From: Jatrophihabitans_A lederbergiae
GTDB taxonomy: Bacteria; Actinomycetota; Actinomycetes; Mycobacteriales; Jatrophihabitantaceae
Direction: 5' to 3'
Assembly: GCF_031845305.1 (NCBI RefSeq)
Contig: NZ_JAVREH010000003.1
Location: 186,001-250,000, forward strand
Length of the DNA: 64,000 bases
Notes under the pieces: generated by a model
Told to the model about the DNA's origin: nothing
The model's database searches: none
Seen by the model: only the letters and a program-made list of their open reading frames with translations
In this document: piece after piece, positions 28,068 to 36,717 of the stretch
How positions within the stretch are numbered: position 1 is the stretch's first letter
Layout of the letters: each line of letters opens with the position of its first letter
Translations under genes and position numbers: made by a program

Positions 28068-29320
28068 TGATACATCGCAGTCTCGTCGGAGGCCACCAGC
28101 AGGCCGGTGCCGACGGGGTAGCCCCGGAACGTGCCGGAGGGAGCGGGGGAGAGCGAAACGCTGCGCTGTTGCCTGCCGTCGGCCAACTGGCGCAAGACGG
28201 TGTGGCCGCCCAGCGACGATGCCACCAGATCCGTGCCGATCACCCAGGGCGGTCCGGACGCCGGAGCCGTCCAGCGGACGGTGCCGGTGGCGGACAGGGC
28301 CAGCAGCGAATCCAGCCACACGAACTCGACCGGCTGCCCCTGCGGATCCGTGGTGTCGACCGTCGTCGCCGCCCGGGGCAAGTGTGCTGCCGCCCCGGCG
28401 ACCGCGGCCGGCGGGAGGAGTCGGGCGGTCCGGGTGTCGGCGCCCTTGTCGGCGGTGAAGCGGTGCAGGTCACCGGTTACCAGGTCCAGGGCGCCGACAA
28501 GCGCGCCGGCCGCGACCGGAGCCATCGGGTTGGCGACCGTGATGCTCCACTTCTGGCTGTCGTTGGTGAGATCGCGCAGCACCAGGTGGTGCACCGAGCC
28601 GCAGTCCATCGCGATGAGCACGCCCTGCCCGCCGGCCAGCGCCCGGTTCACCGAGCACCCGTCTGGTGCCACCCAGTTCCACCGGTCGAGCCCACCGGCA
28701 TTGTCGAATACATGCACCGAGTGGGCGGCAACGGTGAGCACCACATTCGGTCCGCTGGCCGACGACGTCCGGCCGTTGTCAGTCAGCGTCCGGTACCACT
28801 TGACGGCTCCGGTTGCGGTCACGAATCCGGTGACCTCGTCGCAGTTGCCCTGCCGGTGGTAGATGGCGATGGTCGAGGAATCCTGCTGCAGCACCGAGCA
28901 GATCGTCTGGTCCGAGCGGGTGTAGTGCCAGCGCACGGCACCGGTGATCGCGTCGCGGCCGTTGACCGTGTGGGAGTCGTAGCTGACGACGATGCCGGCG
29001 GCGTACGGGTTGCCGCCGGCGGGACGGTCGGAGCTGTGCCACCGTTGCGCAAGCGCGCTGCCGGTACTGCCGACGGGAATCGGGGCGGGGGCCGCGGCGC
29101 TCACGCGGCTGACCTTGTCCAGCTCGCCGTGGGCGTAAGCCAGCCGGACGCCACCGAACACCAGCAGTACCACCACCGCCAGCACGGCCGCGTACAGCCG
29201 CATCGCCCGCCGGTTGTGTTGCTGGTAGGCGAGCAGGGCCGGTTCGACCGGGTTACCGGAGTCCGGCCGCGAAGCGAAATCTGGCCGGGCAGGTTCGCTC
29301 AGCTGCTCTGATTCCGACAC
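28064..29320 (-). CDS. Membrane-anchored PQQ-like beta-propeller protein
   Basis: About 418 residues from the GTG at 29320 (AGGA eight bases upstream; GTG at 29338 is an alternative). A cytoplasmic Pro/Glu-rich N-terminus is followed by one transmembrane helix (MRLYAAVLAVVVLLVFGGVRLAY) and an extracytoplasmic repeat domain with blades such as GRDAITGAVRWHYTRSD, TATGAVKWYRTL and GTVRWTAPA, the W-motif of PQQ/BamB-like propellers. The cysteine pairs suggest disulphides outside the cell. Rv3212 of M. tuberculosis, next to rhlE as here, seems to be the counterpart. Role unknown, perhaps protein-interaction scaffold. Confidence 0.82.
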   Translation of the reverse strand: MSESEQLSEPARPDFASRPDSGNPVEPALLAYQQHNRRAMRLYAAVLAVVVLLVFGGVRLAYAHGELDKVSRVSAAAPAPIPVGSTGSALAQRWHSSDRPAGGNPYAAGIVVSYDSHTVNGRDAITGAVRWHYTRSDQTICSVLQQDSSTIAIYHRQGNCDEVTGFVTATGAVKWYRTLTDNGRTSSASGPNVVLTVAAHSVHVFDNAGGLDRWNWVAPDGCSVNRALAGGQGVLIAMDCGSVHHLVLRDLTNDSQKWSITVANPMAPVAAGALVGALDLVTGDLHRFTADKGADTRTARLLPPAAVAGAAAHLPRAATTVDTTDPQGQPVEFVWLDSLLALSATGTVRWTAPASGPPWVIGTDLVASSLGGHTVLRQLADGRQQRSVSLSPAPSGTFRGYPVGTGLLVASDETAMYQ

Positions 29321-29348
29321 TGGGACATCCTGATTCACCGGGAGGAAG

Positions 29349-30935
29349 CTACTCCGACGGGGTGCCCGCCGGAGCGTCGCCGCTGATCGGCGTGCCGGCG
29401 CGGGTACGGCGCCTGCGCCGGTTGGCCGAGGAACGGGTGGGCTTGGCGGCTTCGTCACCCGAGGCCGCCGGCCCGGTCTGCGTGGCGGTCGAGCCGCCGC
29501 TCCGGCTACCGGAGCGTCCGGAGCCGGTACGGGTGCGCTCGCGTCCACCACCGGACTTCTTGCTGGTCGGTCCGCCCAGGTCCTCGACGGCCTCCGCCGA
29601 CAGGCCTGCGCGGGTTCGCGAGGCGCGGGGCAGCGTGCCCTTGATGGTCGTGGGAATGTCGAGCTCGAGGTACAGGTGCGGCGAGGTGGAATACGTCTCC
29701 ACCGGCTCGTGCAGCGGCAGGTTCAGGGTGTCGCAGATCATCTTCCACTTGGGCAGGTCGTCCCAGTCGACCAGCGTCACCGCGGTGCCGGACTTGCCCG
29801 CGCGGGCCGTCCGGCCGATCCGGTGGACGTAGGTCATGGCGTCCTCGGGGCACTGGTAGTTGATGACGTGGGTGACGTCGTCGACATCGAGGCCCCGGGC
29901 GGCCACGTCGGTGGCCACCAGTACGTCGACCTTGCCGGAGCGGAACGCGCGTAGGGCCTGCTCGCGGGCGCCCTGGCCGAGGTCACCGTGCACCGCGCCG
30001 GCCGCGAACCCGCGCTCGACCAGCTCGTCGGCGATCTTCTGCGCGGTGCGCTTCGTCCGGCTGAAGATCATGGTCAGGCCGCGGCCGTTGGCCTGCAGGA
30101 TGCGTGCGAGCACCTCGACCTTGTCCATGGCGTGCGCCCGGTAGGCGAACTGGTCGACGTGCTCGGTGGCGGGAATGTGGGTGTCGGACTCGGCCCGGAT
30201 CTGCATCGGCTGGTTCAGGAACTGGCGCGCCAGCGAGACGATCGGGCCCGGCATCGTCGCCGAGAACAGCATGGTCTGCCGCCCGGCCGGTAGTTGCGCC
30301 ATCAGCTTCTCGATGTCGGGCAGGAAGCCCAGGTCGAGCATCTCGTCTGCCTCGTCGAGGACCAGGCAGCGCACGAACCTGAGCTTCAGGTGTCCCTGCT
30401 GTGCCAGGTCGAGCAGTCGTCCGGGAGTTCCGACGATGACGTCCACCCCAGCCTTCAAGGCCTCGATCTGCGGCTCGTACGCGCGGCCGCCGTAGATGGT
30501 GACGACCTTGGCGCCGAGGCGCTTGCCCGCGGTGGAAAGGTCGCCGGACACCTGCACGGCAAGCTCGCGGGTGGGGGCGATCACCAGGGCCTGCGGGGAG
30601 GCTGCCTTGGCGCTCGGAAGCTGCAGCCGGTTAAGTAGCGGTACGCCGAAGCCCAAGGTCTTGCCGGTTCCGGTGCGCGCCTGGCCGATGAGGTCGGCTC
30701 CTGCCAGCGCAATCGGCAGCGTGAGCTCCTGGATGGCGAAGGTGTGTTCGATGCCGACGTCCTTGAGGGCGTCGATGATCTCGCTCTTGATCGCGAAGTC
30801 GGAGAACAACGGGCTGTCCGGCTTGACGGGGGCGTGGCCGGCCAGCGGTGCCGGCTCGGGGGTAATCGGCTCAGCAATCACCGCGTCCGTCGGGTCGGCG
30901 GGTTGCGGGGCGTCGGTTTTCAGGTCGTCAGTCAT
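29349..30935 (-). CDS. rhlE: DEAD-box RNA helicase RhlE-type
   Basis: A 528-residue ATP-dependent RNA helicase. The Q motif glutamine is in FAIQELTLP (about 67-75), Walker A is ARTGTGKT (86-93), DEAD 194-197 (LVLDEADEML), SAT 225-227, and motif VI HRIGRTARAG 371-380. The N-terminal 45 residues are acidic/Pro-rich and the C-terminus (about 455-528) is basic and Ser/Arg/Gly-rich, the usual RNA-tethering tail. It should remodel structured RNA in ribosome assembly or degradation. A 9-bp inverted repeat lies just upstream in its 5' leader. Confidence 0.97.
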   Translation of the reverse strand: MTDDLKTDAPQPADPTDAVIAEPITPEPAPLAGHAPVKPDSPLFSDFAIKSEIIDALKDVGIEHTFAIQELTLPIALAGADLIGQARTGTGKTLGFGVPLLNRLQLPSAKAASPQALVIAPTRELAVQVSGDLSTAGKRLGAKVVTIYGGRAYEPQIEALKAGVDVIVGTPGRLLDLAQQGHLKLRFVRCLVLDEADEMLDLGFLPDIEKLMAQLPAGRQTMLFSATMPGPIVSLARQFLNQPMQIRAESDTHIPATEHVDQFAYRAHAMDKVEVLARILQANGRGLTMIFSRTKRTAQKIADELVERGFAAGAVHGDLGQGAREQALRAFRSGKVDVLVATDVAARGLDVDDVTHVINYQCPEDAMTYVHRIGRTARAGKSGTAVTLVDWDDLPKWKMICDTLNLPLHEPVETYSTSPHLYLELDIPTTIKGTLPRASRTRAGLSAEAVEDLGGPTSKKSGGGRERTRTGSGRSGSRSGGSTATQTGPAASGDEAAKPTRSSANRRRRRTRAGTPISGDAPAGTPSE

Positions 30936-30953
30936 GTGTCATCCGATTCTGGT

Positions 30954-30983
30954 CACAGGTGCATCGAGTGTTGGGCACCTGTG
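30954..30983 (-). promoter_or_regulatory. Inverted repeat in the rhlE leader
   Basis: CACAGGTGC (30954-30962) and GCACCTGTG (30975-30983) form a perfect 9-bp inverted repeat with a 12-nt centre, 19-48 nt upstream of the rhlE ATG. It could be an operator or an mRNA hairpin controlling translation; the sequence does not decide. Confidence 0.4.
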
Positions 30984-31165
30984 GCGCGGCCATCGGAAGT
31001 GGCCGCCAGCGCGGCAGACGCCCGCTAGGACGGTGAGGCAGGCGGATCGAATCGCCATCAAAGATGATCGCCTCACGTGGAGTCTACCGGGCGGCCGGGG
31101 GAGAACCTGACATCGACGAGCTAGCGTGGGCACACTGCCAGGACGACGAGGAGATCCGGACGGCC

Positions 31166-31825
31166 ATGACAAGCACAGACCAGTCCGACGGCGCCGCCAT
31201 AATCGACCTGCTGGGGGTGCTTGCCTACGGCGAGCTGAGCGCGTTCGACCGGATGGCGGCAGACGCCCGGATGGCTCCGACGACGGCCCTGCGCGCGGCC
31301 CTGTCGGCGGTCGCGGCCCAGGAGATGGGCCACTACGGCAAGCTCGTGGCCCGCATCGAGGACCTGGGCGCGGACCCGCAGCAGGCGATGGCGCCCTTCA
31401 TCGAGGCAGTGGAAACCTTCCACGCCCGGACCGAACCACGCACCTGGGGCGAGGCGCTGGTCAAGGCCTACGTCGGTGACGGCCTGGCGGCGGACTTCTA
31501 CCGTGAGGTGGCCGAGTACGTCGACGCGTCCACCCGGGCGCTGGTCATCGAGGCGCTCGCCGATTCCGGCAACTCGGAGTTCGCCATCCGGGAGGTCGGA
31601 GCGCTGGTGCGCAATGATCCCACCGCCGCGTCGCGGTTGTCCCTGTGGGGCAGGCGCCTGGTCGGCGAGGCGATCAGTCAGGCCCAGCGGGTAGCTGCCG
31701 AACGTGACGCGCTGGTGCTGTTGATCGTCGGTGGTGCGGGCGACCTGACGGGGATCAGCCGGCTCACCGAGCGGATCACCGACAAGCACACCGAGCGGAT
31801 GACCGCGATCGGCCTTTTCAACTGA
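31166..31825 (+). CDS. Ferritin-like/MiaE-like diiron fold protein
   Basis: A 219-residue all-helical protein; the ATG at 31166 follows GAGGAG by about eleven bases. Diiron ligand-like residues appear in YGELSAFDRM, the ExxH of QEMGHYGKL, FIEAVETFHAR, and DFYREVAEYVD, arranged as in ferritin-like four-helix bundles. It resembles a group annotated near tRNA-(ms2io6A)-hydroxylase (MiaE); the tRNA substrate is unproven. It is divergent from rhlE and convergent with DUF3107, an arrangement also found in mycobacteria (Rv3210c neighbourhood). It may be an oxygenase or an iron-binding protein. Confidence 0.8.
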   Translation: MTSTDQSDGAAIIDLLGVLAYGELSAFDRMAADARMAPTTALRAALSAVAAQEMGHYGKLVARIEDLGADPQQAMAPFIEAVETFHARTEPRTWGEALVKAYVGDGLAADFYREVAEYVDASTRALVIEALADSGNSEFAIREVGALVRNDPTAASRLSLWGRRLVGEAISQAQRVAAERDALVLLIVGGAGDLTGISRLTERITDKHTERMTAIGLFN

Positions 31826-31901
31826 AGGCGGCCCGCTAGCGCCATCGAGGGTTCGACTTGAGGGTTTGACTTAGGGGCGGCGGCCCCGCCTTGAGGGGAA
31901 C

Positions 31902-32129
31902 TCAACCGGCGACGAAGCCGACCCGGCGAACATCGGCCTGGGCGATCTCGATGTAGGCGATGAGGTTGGCCGGAACGATGACCTTGCGTCCCCGCTCGTC
32001 GGACAGCGCGAGCTGGCCGTCGACGCTCTTGAGTGCGGTGGCCACCCGCTCCTCGACCTCGGCGGGCGTCTGAACGCTCTCCAGCACGATCTCGCGAGGC
32101 GTGTGCAGAACGCCGATCTTGACCTCCAC
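31902..32129 (-). CDS. DUF3107 family protein
   Basis: A 75-residue protein, MEVKIGVLHTPREIVLES, with conserved SDERGRKVIVPANLIAYIEI and a C-terminal RRVGFVAG. This is the actinobacterial DUF3107 family (TB9.4 in M. tuberculosis), small, soluble and probably beta-alpha in fold, without catalytic residues. Function unknown. It sits 126 bp downstream of the tetR gene on the same strand and may be co-transcribed with it. Confidence 0.93.
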   Translation of the reverse strand: MEVKIGVLHTPREIVLESVQTPAEVEERVATALKSVDGQLALSDERGRKVIVPANLIAYIEIAQADVRRVGFVAG

Positions 32130-32255
32130 GAGAAGTCCTCCATGTTCGATGTCGCGTCATGCGCCGGACGATCTGTCCGCTGGGTCTACGCTAGCCGACC
32201 GGCCTCTCGTACCCTGACTCCGACCGCTGCGCTGTGAGCGAACGACCCCAGTACC

Positions 32256-32888
32256 TTAAGGGTTGTTGAGCGGGAAGTTCGAGATCCCGCGCCATTGCAG
32301 GGTCTCTAGCAGTCGTACCGCCTCCGCTTTGGAGATCGGGCGGTCGGCGTCCAGCCACCAGGTGGCGGTGATCTGCGCCGCGCCGGTCAATGCCACCGAC
32401 AGCAGCTCAGCCTGCGCCCGGCCGAGGCCGGTGTCGGCGGCCACCGTGTCCGCGACTGCCTGCATGGTGAGCCGGGCCACCCGGTCCACGCGCTCGCGTA
32501 CCGCGGGCTCGTTGCCGAGGTCGGACTCGAAGATCAGCCGGAAGGCGCCCTCGTCGCCGCGGTCCTCGCCGTCGACGAAGTCGAAGTACGCCGTCAGCAC
32601 GTTGTGTACCCGGATCCGATTGTCCTCGGTCTCGGCAAGCGCCCGGCGGACGCGGTCCAGCACGTCCTCCGCGTGGGTGTCCAGCAGCGCCAGGTACAGA
32701 TCGAGCTTGCCGGGGAAGTGCTGGTAGAGCACCGGCTTGGAGACCCCCGCGCGAACGGCGATGTCGTCCATCGCGGCGGCGTGGTAGCCGTTGTTGACGA
32801 AAACCTCTTGCGCTGCCGCCAGTAACTGCTTGCGTCGGGCGGAGCGCGGAAGTCGCGCCCCCCGGGAGCTGTCCACGGTTTCGGTCAT
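32256..32888 (-). CDS. TetR/AcrR-family transcriptional regulator
   Basis: A 210-residue repressor-type protein starting MTETVDSSRG. The N-terminal HTH is canonical: RKQLLAAAQEVFVNNGYHAA (about 19-38) followed by MDDIAVRAGVSKPVLYQHFPGK (about 40-61). The ligand domain (about 80-200) is helical with no recognisable effector signature. It is divergent from an alpha/beta hydrolase gene, and two 18-nt direct repeats lie just upstream of its start, a plausible autoregulatory operator. The effector and wider regulon are unknown. It corresponds by position to Rv3208. Confidence 0.93.
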   Translation of the reverse strand: MTETVDSSRGARLPRSARRKQLLAAAQEVFVNNGYHAAAMDDIAVRAGVSKPVLYQHFPGKLDLYLALLDTHAEDVLDRVRRALAETEDNRIRVHNVLTAYFDFVDGEDRGDEGAFRLIFESDLGNEPAVRERVDRVARLTMQAVADTVAADTGLGRAQAELLSVALTGAAQITATWWLDADRPISKAEAVRLLETLQWRGISNFPLNNP

Positions 32889-32926
32889 GACGACCCTTCT
32901 GACGAGCCACTGGGGCGACTGCTGAT

Positions 32927-32963
32927 GCTACCGGTGGGTACGACTGCTACCGGTGGATACGAC
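32927..32963. promoter_or_regulatory. Tandem 18-nt direct repeats, candidate TetR operator
   Basis: GCTACCGGTGGGTACGAC (32927-32944) and GCTACCGGTGGATACGAC (32946-32963) differ at one position and recur with a 19-bp period. Each contains the palindrome ACCGGT. They lie 39-75 bp upstream of the tetR ATG and 79-115 bp upstream of the divergent hydrolase. Confidence 0.5.
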
Positions 32964-32994
32964 GGGCGCCCTCGACGTACTGCGGGAGCTCCGG

Positions 32995-33030
32995 CTGTCG
33001 GTGGCGCGGGGTCTGTCGATGGCGCGAGGT
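32995..33030. repeat. Second tandem 18-nt repeat pair in the tetR-hydrolase intergenic region
   Basis: CTGTCGGTGGCGCGGGGT (32995-33012) is followed directly by CTGTCGATGGCGCGAGGT (33013-33030), identical at 16 of 18 positions. It ends 11 bp before the hydrolase GTG, so it lies in the promoter or leader. Confidence 0.45.
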
Positions 33031-33041
33031 AATTTGGGCGG

Positions 33042-34079
33042 GTGAAGAGCTTCCGGGAGTCTGCCCACCGCCGGCCCGTCGGCCGCGCCGTTCGCGGGCC
33101 GGTCCGCGTCGCCGAGCTGGCCGGCCCGAGCGACTTTCCTCTCGCCCAGGTGGACCCCTCCCGCCCGCCCTGGCCCGGTCGCCAGCTCCAGGTCAATGGC
33201 CTGGACATCCAGGTGCGCTCGACGCCGTCATCCAACCCGGATGCCGAACCTGCGCTGTACGTGCACGGCCTCGGCGGGGCGTCCACCAACTTCACCGATT
33301 TCGCTGACCTGCTGTCGCCGTGGCTGAGCGCCGAAGCCATTGACCTGCCGGGTTTCGGTGGCTCGGGCCCGGCGCCGGACGGCAACTACTCCATCGCGGC
33401 ACACACCAGGGTGGTGATCAGCTACCTGGAGCAGTCCGGACGAGGCCCGGTCCACCTCGTCGGCAACTCCATGGGCGGCGCCATCTCGATCCAGCTAGCG
33501 GCCAGCCGTCCAGATCTCGTGCGCACCCTGACGCTGGTGTCCCCGGCCGTTCCGGACCTGCGTCCCAAGAAGGGCTCGGATGCGCTGATGCCGCTGCTCC
33601 TGCTACCCGGTCTCGGCTCCCGGGTGCTGGCGAAGCTGGACCAGAGCCCGGCCGAGCGGCGCGCCAGGGCAGTCGTAGACCTCTGCTTCGCCCACCCCGA
33701 GCTGGTTCCGGCCAACCGGCTGGCCGAGGCGGTCGAAGAGATCGAGACTCGCCGTGGCCATCCGTGGGCGGGCGAGGCGTTCATGAGCTCCTTGCGCGGC
33801 CTGGTGCGGACGTACCTCACCGCGGGCAGCCGGTCACCGTGGCACGCGCTGAGCCAGATCAGTGCCCCGTCCCTGGTGGTGTGGGGCCAGCTGGACCGGC
33901 TCGTCGATGTGGCCAATGCGCCCCGCGTCGCCACCACCCTGCAGGACGCGACCCTGCTCGTACTGCCCGAGATCGGCCACACCGCCCAGCTCGAGGATCC
34001 GGCCTCCACAAGCCGTGCGGTGCTGGCGCTGCTGGCGCGCGCAAATGACGGCAATAAGCAGGCCGGTGTGGGAGTCTGA
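33042..34079 (+). CDS. Alpha/beta-fold hydrolase
   Basis: A 345-residue enzyme from a GTG start. After an Arg-rich N-terminal extension come the oxyanion segment YVHGLGGASTNF, DLPGFGGSG, the nucleophile elbow GNSMGG, the acid in VVWGQLDRLVD and the His in EIGHTAQLEDP. The family is epoxide hydrolase/haloperoxidase-like; substrate unknown. It is divergent from the tetR gene and could be its target, given the tandem repeats between them. The DUF3152 gene begins five bases after its stop, so they are probably co-transcribed. Confidence 0.92.
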   Translation: MKSFRESAHRRPVGRAVRGPVRVAELAGPSDFPLAQVDPSRPPWPGRQLQVNGLDIQVRSTPSSNPDAEPALYVHGLGGASTNFTDFADLLSPWLSAEAIDLPGFGGSGPAPDGNYSIAAHTRVVISYLEQSGRGPVHLVGNSMGGAISIQLAASRPDLVRTLTLVSPAVPDLRPKKGSDALMPLLLLPGLGSRVLAKLDQSPAERRARAVVDLCFAHPELVPANRLAEAVEEIETRRGHPWAGEAFMSSLRGLVRTYLTAGSRSPWHALSQISAPSLVVWGQLDRLVDVANAPRVATTLQDATLLVLPEIGHTAQLEDPASTSRAVLALLARANDGNKQAGVGV

Positions 34080-34084
34080 CGCCC

Positions 34085-35056
34085 GTGACGCGACCGACGG
34101 CCCCCCAGCGCCGCCCGCCAGATCGGCCTTCCGCAGGTACACCGCCGACGATGCACAGCAGGTGGCGGCATTTCGCCGCCCGGTACGGGTGGCGTGCCTA
34201 CGCGCTGCCACTACTGGTCCTGGTGTCGATCTTCGCGCTGTCGACCACGAGCTTCCACAAGCACCGCAAGGCTGGCGTAGACGCCACCGCTGGCAGCATG
34301 GCTGTTGCGTCCGGGGCGCAGTCCGCGACGCCGACGCGGACTGCGCCGACGCCCACCCGCACGTCGGCTGCCAAGCCCTCGAGCACGCCGCCGACCCGAG
34401 CCCTGGCCCCGCTGGCGTTGCCACCCGGTGCCACGTACAGCAAGAGCGGCAACGGTACGTTCACCACGGTTCCCGGCACCTCGGGTGTAATCGGCAAGGG
34501 CCGGCTGTACCGGTTCTCGATCGAGGTCGAGAACGGTGTGGGCGGGGTCGACACCGAGGCCTTCGCCGCCACGGTCATGAAGGCTCTGGGTGACCCGCGC
34601 TCCTGGACGCGGACCGGCCAGATCTCGCTGCAGCGGGTCGACACCGGTGCCGTCGACTTCCACCTGAGCCTGGTGTCCTCGATGACCGTCCGCACGCTCT
34701 GCGGCTACAGCTTGCCCGTCGAGACGTCCTGTTATGACGGCGGACAGAGCAGAGTGGTCCTCAACGTGGCGCGCTGGGTTCGCGGGGCGCGGGTGTACCC
34801 GGGCGATATCGAGACCTACCGGCTGTATGCGGTGAACCACGAGGTCGGGCACGCGATCGGGCACAACCACAGCCACAGTTGCCTGTCCAATGGCCTCGCG
34901 CCGGTCATGATGCAGCAGACCATCGGCACCAAGACGGCCAACGGCACGGTGTGCCGGGCCAACCCGTGGCCCTTCCCCAGTGGAGTCTCCGACGCTCCTG
35001 GCGCCGAGCAGCCCGGTGACGGGCCGGACAGCGAGTTCTTCCAGCGCAACTCCTGA
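34085..35056 (+). CDS. DUF3152 membrane-anchored metallopeptidase-like protein
   Basis: A 323-residue protein from a GTG five bases after the hydrolase stop. A basic cytoplasmic N-terminus is followed by one transmembrane helix (about 37-55, YALPLLVLVSIFALS), a Thr/Pro/Ala-rich linker and the DUF3152 domain (about 130-323). That domain contains HEVGHAIGHNH (residues 252-262), which fits the metzincin-type zinc motif HExxHxxGxxH with E253 as the general base. Cysteine pairs suggest an extracytoplasmic location. Proteolytic activity is predicted from the motif, not known. Rv3207c is the mycobacterial relative, next to moeZ as here. Confidence 0.88.
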   Translation: MTRPTAPQRRPPDRPSAGTPPTMHSRWRHFAARYGWRAYALPLLVLVSIFALSTTSFHKHRKAGVDATAGSMAVASGAQSATPTRTAPTPTRTSAAKPSSTPPTRALAPLALPPGATYSKSGNGTFTTVPGTSGVIGKGRLYRFSIEVENGVGGVDTEAFAATVMKALGDPRSWTRTGQISLQRVDTGAVDFHLSLVSSMTVRTLCGYSLPVETSCYDGGQSRVVLNVARWVRGARVYPGDIETYRLYAVNHEVGHAIGHNHSHSCLSNGLAPVMMQQTIGTKTANGTVCRANPWPFPSGVSDAPGAEQPGDGPDSEFFQRNS

Positions 35057-35142
35057 GCGAGAATGGGAATCCGCGAAGGCCGCCCCGACGTTGTGACTGG
35101 CGTTGATGTGCCGAATCCGTGCGTGGAAGGAACTGAGATCTC

Positions 35143-36303
35143 GTGTCTCTGCCGCCGCTTGTAGAACCCGCTGAGTCGCTCACCGTCGAAGAGGTGCGCC
35201 GCTACAGCCGCCACCTCATCATCCCCGACGTGGCGATGACCGGGCAGAAACGCCTCAAGAACGCCAAGGTGCTGTGTGTCGGCGCCGGCGGACTCGGCTC
35301 ACCGGCCCTGATGTACCTGGCCGCGGCAGGCGTCGGCACCCTCGGCATCGTCGAGTTCGACGTGGTCGACGAATCCAACCTGCAGCGCCAGATCATCCAC
35401 GGCCAGTCAGACATCGGGCGACCGAAGGCGGAATCCGCGCGCGACACCGTGCACGAGATCAATCCGCTGGTCGATGTCGTGGTGCACAACACCCGGCTCG
35501 ACAACGACAACGTGCTCGAGATCTTCGCCCAGTACGACCTGATCGTGGACGGCACCGACAACTTTGCCACCCGCTACCTGGTCAACGACGCAGCCGTGCT
35601 GCTGGACAAGCCCTACGTCTGGGGGTCGATCTACCGCTTCGACGGCCAGGCATCCGTCTTCTGGAACAGGTACGGGCCCAACTACCGGGATCTCTACCCG
35701 GACCCGCCGCCGCCGGGCATGGTGCCGTCCTGCGCCGAGGGTGGTGTGCTCGGCGTGCTCTGTGCCTCGATCGGCTCCATCATGGCGACCGAGGCGGTCA
35801 AGCTGATCACCGGTATCGGCGAGACGCTGGTGGGCCGGCTGATGATCTATGACGCCTTGGAGATGACCTACAACCAGGTCAAGATCCGCAAGGACCCGAA
35901 CACGCCACCGATCACCGAGCTCATCGACTACGAGGCGTTCTGCGGAGTGGTGTCCGAAGAGGCACAAGAGGCGGCTGCGGGTGCCACCATCACCGCGGCC
36001 GAGCTCAAGGAACTCATCGAGTCCGGCAAGCCGATCGAGCTCATCGACGTCCGCGAGCCGGCCGAGTGGGAGATCGTGTCCATTCCCGGCGCCAAGCTCA
36101 TTCCGAAGGACCTCATCCTGCGTGGTGAGGCGCTGCACGAGCTTCCGCAGGACAAGCAGCTGGTGCTCTACTGCAAGACGGGTGTGCGGTCGGCCGAGAC
36201 GCTGGCCGCCGTGAAGAACGCTGGTTTCTCCGACGCGGTGCACGTGCAGGGCGGCGTGACGGCGTGGGTCAACCAGATCGACCCGTCGCTGCCGTCCTAC
36301 TGA
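35143..36303 (+). CDS. moeZ: Adenylyltransferase/sulfurtransferase MoeZ
   Basis: A 386-residue two-domain enzyme. The E1-like domain (about 15-270) has the nucleotide loop GAGGLGSPA (48-56), NLQRQIIHG and DGTDNFATRYLVND, and adenylates the C-terminal Gly of ubiquitin-like sulfur carriers. The C-terminal rhodanese domain (about 290-386) carries the persulfide cysteine C344 in YCKTGVRSAET. MoeZ supplies sulfur for molybdopterin, thiamine, cysteine and thio-metabolite synthesis through CysO/MoaD/ThiS partners. None of the carriers is in the window, so this is the general-purpose copy. Length and both catalytic sites are normal. Confidence 0.97.
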   Translation: MSLPPLVEPAESLTVEEVRRYSRHLIIPDVAMTGQKRLKNAKVLCVGAGGLGSPALMYLAAAGVGTLGIVEFDVVDESNLQRQIIHGQSDIGRPKAESARDTVHEINPLVDVVVHNTRLDNDNVLEIFAQYDLIVDGTDNFATRYLVNDAAVLLDKPYVWGSIYRFDGQASVFWNRYGPNYRDLYPDPPPPGMVPSCAEGGVLGVLCASIGSIMATEAVKLITGIGETLVGRLMIYDALEMTYNQVKIRKDPNTPPITELIDYEAFCGVVSEEAQEAAAGATITAAELKELIESGKPIELIDVREPAEWEIVSIPGAKLIPKDLILRGEALHELPQDKQLVLYCKTGVRSAETLAAVKNAGFSDAVHVQGGVTAWVNQIDPSLPSY

Positions 36304-36333
36304 CAGTCGCCGCTCGCCAGGCAGGGATCCGTC

Positions 36334-36645
36334 GTGTCAGCTGAGAACATTTCGCTGGCCCAACGGATTCTTGCCTGTGTCGAGCTCATTCCCGTCGGTC
36401 GGGTGATGTCCTACGGCGATGTGGCCGAATACGTGGGTACGCGGGCGGCCCGCAACGTCGGACGGGTGCTGGCGAGGGACGGCGGCACGGTGCCGTGGCA
36501 CCGGGTGCTCCGCTCGGACGGAACGTGTGCGGAGCACATCCGCGTGGAGCAGCTGGCACGGCTGGCCGCCGAGGGAGTGCCCATCCGGGGTGAGCGGGTC
36601 GACTTGGCGGCCGCTCGCTGGGACGGCCGCCAGCTCGGCGTATGA
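36334..36645 (+). CDS. Alkyltransferase-like (ATL) DNA repair protein
   Basis: A 103-residue protein from a GTG with the fold of the C-terminal domain of O6-alkylguanine-DNA alkyltransferase. The HTH and the Arg-finger region (GRVMSYGDVAEYVG, NVGRVLARDGG) are present. The catalytic motif PCHRV is replaced by PWHRV, with Trp at residue 55. ATL proteins with this change bind O6-alkylguanine lesions without repairing them and hand them to nucleotide excision repair. Neighbouring repair helicases fit that role. It lies 30 bp after moeZ and 72 bp before adnA. Confidence 0.93.
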   Translation: MSAENISLAQRILACVELIPVGRVMSYGDVAEYVGTRAARNVGRVLARDGGTVPWHRVLRSDGTCAEHIRVEQLARLAAEGVPIRGERVDLAAARWDGRQLGV

Positions 36646-36717
36646 CTGAGCCGCACGTTTCGTCGGTCCAGGCCGGCCGCAGTCGGTTTTGTCGGTGCCT
36701 TGTGATGGGATCGTCCT

